DNA of 64,000 nt from Halomarinibacterium sp034670265 (GTDB taxonomy: Bacteria; Bacteroidota; Bacteroidia; Flavobacteriales; Flavobacteriaceae), in contig JAXMNU010000001.1 in NCBI GenBank assembly GCA_034670265.1, forward strand, positions 248,001 through 312,000. The letters run 5' to 3'. This document shows positions 60,200 through 64,000 of the stretch, piece by piece. How positions within the stretch are numbered: the first letter of the stretch is position 1; each line of letters begins with the position of its first letter. A model generated the notes under the pieces. That model was not told the origin of the DNA. It made no database searches and worked only from the letters and a program-made list of their open reading frames with translations. The translations under genes and the position numbers were made by a program.

Positions 60200-61279
60200 A
60201 TGGATATAACTAAAGAAGCATTAAAAGAACGTATTAAAGAACTTACTTGTCTCTATGAAGTTTCGTCGATTATTGTCAATGTAGATATCACACAATTGCA
60301 CGAAACACTTAAGGCTATAGCACTAAGTATAAAAAAGGGAGTTCAGTTTCCAAATCAAACTGAAATTAGTATTAAAACCCCTCTTAGTTCTATCAAAACA
60401 GGAGTTATAAACAATCCTAAAAAAATAACTTCTGAAATATACGTATTTAATAAAGCCGTGGGTGAAATTGTTGCTTCCTTAAAGGAGAGTAAAAAAAACT
60501 TTTTAAATGAAGAAAAACAACTGCTAGATAATGTGGCATTAAAAATAGGTAACCTTCTTGAGCGTATAGAAATTCAACAAAACGAAACCTCTCTTAAACG
60601 TCAAATGGAGCGAACCGATAGGCTATCTATTCTTGGAGAGATTACGGCGGGTATTGCACACGAACTTAACACGCCACTAGCCAACATATTAGGATTTGCC
60701 GAACTGTTAAAAGATAATTTTAAAGCCGACAAAAAAGTTTCGGCAGATTTAGAAAAAATTATAGATAATGCAATTTTCTCACGTGAAGTGGTTAAGAAAC
60801 TAATGTTCTTTGCTTGTGAGATGCCACAAGAGATGAAACAAGTCAATCTAGTTCCAAGTATTAAAAATGCCTTAACACTGCTTGATGCTTCTTTTAAAAA
60901 ATCAAATGTAAAGTACAATGTAAAAATTGAAGATGAAGAACTTTTATTGAAAGCAGATACCATACAACTTACCCAAATAATATTTAACTTAATTATTAAT
61001 GCCATATATTTTTCACCCAAAAATGGACAAGTGACCATCGAAGCCTCACAGTCAAATGGTTACATTATATTAAAAATAATAGATGAGGGTGCGGGGCTTA
61101 GTAACGAAGCGCTGGAAAAAGTGTTTCAGCCATTTTTTACTACCAAGCCCACTGGCGATGGCTCTGGACTTGGATTAAGTGTAGTGCATGGTATTGTTGC
61201 AAGTCATAAAGGAAATATAACAGTAGAAAATAACTCGGAAAAGGGTGCAACTTTTACTGTAAAACTCCCAAAAACATAA
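60200..61279 (+). CDS. Soluble sensor histidine kinase (NtrB-type)
   Basis: About 359 residues from the ATG at 60200; a TTG at 60179 would add seven. No membrane segment. The N-terminal 120 residues are helical and contain LTCLYEVSSIIVNVD, a GAF/PAS-neighbour-like start, but no clear ligand motif. The HisKA box is LGEITAGIAHELNTPLANILGF; HATPase has NLIINAIYFSP, DEGAGLSNEALEKVFQPFFTTK and GSGLGLSVVHGIV. The response regulator gene follows after 15 bases. Confidence 0.9.
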   Translation: MDITKEALKERIKELTCLYEVSSIIVNVDITQLHETLKAIALSIKKGVQFPNQTEISIKTPLSSIKTGVINNPKKITSEIYVFNKAVGEIVASLKESKKNFLNEEKQLLDNVALKIGNLLERIEIQQNETSLKRQMERTDRLSILGEITAGIAHELNTPLANILGFAELLKDNFKADKKVSADLEKIIDNAIFSREVVKKLMFFACEMPQEMKQVNLVPSIKNALTLLDASFKKSNVKYNVKIEDEELLLKADTIQLTQIIFNLIINAIYFSPKNGQVTIEASQSNGYIILKIIDEGAGLSNEALEKVFQPFFTTKPTGDGSGLGLSVVHGIVASHKGNITVENNSEKGATFTVKLPKT

Positions 61280-61294
61280 TACTTTTATACTCAG

Positions 61295-62629
61295 ATGCAG
61301 TTTAAAAAAGAAAACATACTCATTGTAGATGATGACATCCATATTTTGGAGTTATTGCAGCGACATTTACAATCGTGGAGTTTTCACTCTTACAAAGCTG
61401 TTTCTGTAAAAGAAGCTGTTCAAATACTTCGAGACACAAAGATAGACTTGCTTATTACCGACTTAAAAATGCCCGAGATAGACGGTACGGAACTTATCAA
61501 ATTTGTATCAGAACACTACCCTACCTTACCCAAACTCATTATCACTGGTTATCCATCAGTACAGGGTTCACTTGCTGCCATAAAATCTGGCGTTATTGAT
61601 TACTTAACTAAACCTTTTACCAAAGAAGAATTAAGTAATGCCATAAAGAAATCTTTGGGGAATACAGAAACAAGTTCTAAAAAACCTACAATAGCTCAAG
61701 CACAAAATCAAAAGAGCTATGCATATGGTGATATTATTGGCAATTCAGAAAAAATACATGAGGTTATACAAGTTATAGAACGAGTTAAGGATAATAAAGC
61801 AACTATTTTTATAAAGGGCGAAAGCGGAACGGGTAAAGAGCTCGTGGCAAGAGCCATTCATTATCAAGGGAAGTTTTCGCGAGCACCTTTTATTGCGGTA
61901 AACTGTGGTGGAATACCAGAAAATTTATTAGAATCGGAACTTTTTGGGTACACCAAAGGCGCATTTACAGGTGCCGAAAAAGAACGTGATGGATTTTTTC
62001 AAGCCGCAAATGGAGGTTCTATTTTTCTCGATGAAATAGGCAATGCTTCTAAAGCAGTTCAATCAAGATTGCTACGCGTTCTTCAGGAAAAAGAAGTTGT
62101 AAAAGTAGGAGCTCAAAAAGCTGTAAAAATTGATGTTCGCATTATAGCGGCAACCAATAGCGACCTAAAAGAGATGATTAAAAAGGAAGCTTTTAGAGAA
62201 GATCTTTATTACAGATTAACTGTGGTTGAAATTGAAGTAGCTCCCCTACGCGAGCGAAAGGAGGACATATCACTATTGGTGGAAAAATTTCTATTTAAAT
62301 ACGGTGTAGAATACAAAGACCGCTTTATTAAAATAAGCCCGGAAGCTTCGGCTATACTGGAACGTTACGACTGGCCTGGAAACATTCGAGAACTAGAAAA
62401 TGTTATCCAACGCGCTGTCATTATGTGTGACAAAGTTATTGGAATTGAGCATTTGCCCGATTCCCTTAAATATACAATTGCTTTTCCAGATGATGCTTTT
62501 CTTCCCTTGAAAGAAATGGAAAAAAGGTACATCCGAAAAGTACTCAACTCTACTAATAATAACAAAACCAGAGCAGCTGAAATTCTAGGAATTGACCGCA
62601 AGACCATTCGTCAAAAACTAAACGATTAA
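61295..62629 (+). CDS. Sigma-54-dependent response regulator (NtrC family)
   Basis: 444 residues: receiver domain with Asp56 (LLITDLKMPEIDG) and Lys at KPF; AAA+ domain with GESGTGKELVARAIHY, the sigma-54 contact loop GAFTGAEKERDGFF, and Walker B/sensor segments; C-terminal Fis-type HTH (NNKTRAAEILGIDRKTIRQKLN). It needs the partner kinase upstream and a sigma-54 promoter; one lies at 62769, 140 bases after its stop. Confidence 0.94.
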   Translation: MQFKKENILIVDDDIHILELLQRHLQSWSFHSYKAVSVKEAVQILRDTKIDLLITDLKMPEIDGTELIKFVSEHYPTLPKLIITGYPSVQGSLAAIKSGVIDYLTKPFTKEELSNAIKKSLGNTETSSKKPTIAQAQNQKSYAYGDIIGNSEKIHEVIQVIERVKDNKATIFIKGESGTGKELVARAIHYQGKFSRAPFIAVNCGGIPENLLESELFGYTKGAFTGAEKERDGFFQAANGGSIFLDEIGNASKAVQSRLLRVLQEKEVVKVGAQKAVKIDVRIIAATNSDLKEMIKKEAFREDLYYRLTVVEIEVAPLRERKEDISLLVEKFLFKYGVEYKDRFIKISPEASAILERYDWPGNIRELENVIQRAVIMCDKVIGIEHLPDSLKYTIAFPDDAFLPLKEMEKRYIRKVLNSTNNNKTRAAEILGIDRKTIRQKLND

Positions 62630-62768
62630 ATACATCCAATAATGATACTAATACTCCCAACTGGGTAAATTTGTATCGGCACCCAATCTTTTCTTACTTC
62701 TAATATTACCCAACAAACTGTGTAATAGCAAGGGGTTTATCTCTTTTATCCATTCTTGGCACAACCAC
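62630..62768 (+). other. Possible enhancer region of the sigma-54 promoter
   Basis: Three CCCA(A/C)-containing segments, including the palindrome CCCAACTGGG at 62656-62665 and ACCCAACAAACTGTGT near 62709. They might bind the response regulator. Weak evidence. Confidence 0.25.
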
Positions 62769-62784
62769 TGGCATACAGGTTGCC
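62769..62784 (+). promoter_or_regulatory. Sigma-54-type promoter before the small ORFs
   Basis: TGGCAT, 5 bases, TTGCC: GG (62770-62771) and GC (62782-62783) are 12 bases apart as the -24/-12 rule requires. The start near 62795 would be about 20 bases before the ATG at 62814. Confidence 0.6.
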
Positions 62785-62813
62785 TTTAAGTTCATAAATA
62801 AAAACAATGAACT

Positions 62814-62993
62814 ATGAAAACAAACCCATTTAACATATGTCCCACTTGTAAACAAAAGGACTCATGTGTCCTAACCGACTCAAAAAGTCAAGTATGGTCC
62901 TGTAGTGAGTATGAAGAACTAGCTCCAGAAACACGGGTTGAACTCCCATTTTTAAGTGATAAAAAAGACCAAGCAGTAATGGCTCTGGCATAA
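62814..62993 (+). CDS. Small cysteine-rich protein
   Basis: 59 residues beginning MKTNPFNICPTCKQKDSCVL. Cys at 9, 12, 18 and a fourth at about 29 (QVWSCSEYEE) suggest a zinc or iron-sulfur site. It lies right after the sigma-54 promoter. I recall similar unnamed proteins beside glutamate dehydrogenase genes in flavobacteria, but cannot confirm this. Confidence 0.6.
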   Translation: MKTNPFNICPTCKQKDSCVLTDSKSQVWSCSEYEELAPETRVELPFLSDKKDQAVMALA

Positions 62994-63011
62994 CTCATAA
63001 AACAAAATGAA

Positions 63012-63155
63012 ATGATTTTTAATGAATTAGAAACTATCCTATTAGGAAAGAAAGAAAAAACAAGGTTAAAATTTGATTCTATTCGAATGAGCCCTTACAG
63101 GTTTGCAAACAAACGTCATTTAAGAAATAGAGGCTTAATAATTAATCCTTTTTAA
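63012..63155 (+). CDS. Possible 47-residue basic protein
   Basis: Starts MIFNELETILLGKKEKTRL and ends NRGLIINPF. Basic, no domain. Its ATG follows the previous stop by 18 bases in an evenly spaced series of small frames, which favours a real gene but does not prove it. Confidence 0.45.
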   Translation: MIFNELETILLGKKEKTRLKFDSIRMSPYRFANKRHLRNRGLIINPF

Positions 63156-63165
63156 ATATAACACT

Positions 63166-63288
63166 ATGAATTCACAAGCAATAGTTACAAATAAGATATT
63201 TATTAAGTCCGAAATCAAGAGACGAATAAATAAATACATTAAAGAAAGATACAACGAAAGAAGTATCGTTAATCGCCTATTTAAATAA
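63166..63288 (+). CDS. Possible 40-residue basic protein
   Basis: Starts MNSQAIVTNKIFIKSEIKRR and ends SIVNRLFK. Strongly basic, helical. Third small frame between the sigma-54 promoter and gdhA; real status uncertain. Confidence 0.4.
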   Translation: MNSQAIVTNKIFIKSEIKRRINKYIKERYNERSIVNRLFK

Positions 63289-63326
63289 AAACAACTAATA
63301 AAATCCGTTTGAAACGGTAAATACTT

Positions 63327-64000
63327 ATGACAACAATAACAGCAACATTAAATAATAAGAAAAAGAAAGCACCCCTAAAAGGTATGATGGATAATGTGAT
63401 GGAGCAGTTTAACAGCGCCGCAGATCATATTGATCTACATCCAAATATCAGGAAAATATTAGGTATCACCAACAATGAAATTGTCGTTAACTTTCCTGTA
63501 AAAATGGACAATGGTGAAGTAGAAATTTTTACAGGGTATAGAGTGCAACACAACAATGCCTTAGGCCCTTACAAAGGGGGACTGCGTTATCATCCTACAG
63601 TTGATATTGATGCGGCAAGAGCACTTGCCATGTGGATGACGTGGAAATCATCTTTGGCTGGATTACCTTATGGAGGTGGAAAAGGTGGTATCCAATTAGA
63701 TCCTTCAAAATACTCACAAAGCGAATTAGAACGTATTACACGTAGATTTACATTTGCACTTGCCGATAATATTGGACCCGAACACGATATTCCTGCCCCT
63801 GATGTAAACACTAATAGCCAAACAATGGCTTGGATTGCAGATACTTATATGAGCACACGACCTCCAGCAGAAAGGACTGCAAATCAGCATGTAGTTACTG
63901 GCAAACCTAATGGTAGTGGCGGCCTAGAAGGTCGTGACCGTGCGACTGGGTATGGCGTATTTTTAAATATTAAATTTTGGGCAGAAAAGAATAATGAAAC
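63327..64000 (+). CDS. Glutamate dehydrogenase (3' end outside the window)
   Basis: The frame from ATG 63327 is open to the last base (about 224 codons seen). The Glu/Leu/Phe/Val dehydrogenase N-terminal domain is clear: VQHNNALGPYKGGLRYHP, ALAMWMTWKSSLAGLPYGGGKGGI with the catalytic Lys, and NIGPEHDIPAPDVNTNSQTMAWI. It interconverts glutamate and 2-oxoglutarate with ammonia; coenzyme use cannot be told. It probably shares the sigma-54-driven transcript of the small ORFs before it. Confidence 0.9.
   Translation, partial: MTTITATLNNKKKKAPLKGMMDNVMEQFNSAADHIDLHPNIRKILGITNNEIVVNFPVKMDNGEVEIFTGYRVQHNNALGPYKGGLRYHPTVDIDAARALAMWMTWKSSLAGLPYGGGKGGIQLDPSKYSQSELERITRRFTFALADNIGPEHDIPAPDVNTNSQTMAWIADTYMSTRPPAERTANQHVVTGKPNGSGGLEGRDRATGYGVFLNIKFWAEKNNE

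Overview
The window is a piece of a low-GC chromosome from a member of the Bacteroidota, most likely a marine Flavobacteriaceae. The signs are: a type IX secretion C-terminal domain, SusC/ZnuD-like TonB receptors with a carboxypeptidase-like N-terminal domain, DUF5916, DUF4834, DUF6146 and YfhO families, promoters of the TAnnTTTG type, almost no Shine-Dalgarno sequences before genes, and the topoisomerase pair parE/parC read together with a small lipoprotein gene. I see no rRNA, tRNA, CRISPR array, insertion sequence or prophage. The genus cannot be fixed from this sequence alone.

Layout. 1-6.1 kb: end of a secreted T9SS cargo protein, then topoisomerase IV (parE, lipoprotein, parC) on the minus strand. 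6.2-13 kb: lipoprotein, ychF, a secreted K/E-rich protein, a ferredoxin divergent from an acyl-CoA reductase, serC-serA and a DUF937 protein. 13.1-17.4 kb: DUF6146 and DUF6787 proteins, a histidine-rich small protein directly ahead of a TonB receptor (possible metal uptake), and folE. 17.7-28.2 kb: DUF5916 outer-membrane protein, LolD-like ATPase, TIGR02757 protein, GAF histidine kinase, BatA-type VWA protein, a dihydroorotase-like protein whose metal ligands are lost, two Tic20-like membrane paralogues and an esterase. 28.2-34 kb: metallo-beta-lactamase-fold hydrolase, a large conserved protein of unknown function, bcp, an endonuclease III without its iron-sulfur loop, a membrane protein/XRE regulator pair behind three evenly spaced repeats, and an ECF-type sigma factor followed by a 50-residue protein. 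34.2-38.6 kb: uvrA, then a noncoding region with two sigma-54-like promoters and a terminator, then a Tyr/Arg-rich secreted protein. 38.6-45.7 kb: glycosyltransferase, YfhO-type membrane protein, outer-membrane and GNAT-like proteins. 46-53 kb: an alpha-oxoamine synthase and a cysteine-synthase-like enzyme next to each other, which together look like the first two steps of sulfonolipid (capnine) synthesis; then an S9 peptidase, YbaB, a YegP-like protein and a threonine aldolase. 53.4-58.4 kb: a DUF5117-type zinc protease, prfB with its programmed frameshift, a lipoprotein with a TonB C-terminal domain and csaA.

58.5-64 kb holds the most system-like block: an Rrf2 regulator, the iron-sulfur repair protein RIC, a broken hemerythrin-like gene, a soluble histidine kinase, a sigma-54-dependent response regulator, three tiny genes behind a sigma-54-type promoter, and the beginning of glutamate dehydrogenase. 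A 25-base operator-like sequence occurs before both rrf2 and ric. I read this as a nitric-oxide/low-oxygen response module; the sensing role is inferred from the families, not shown by the sequence.
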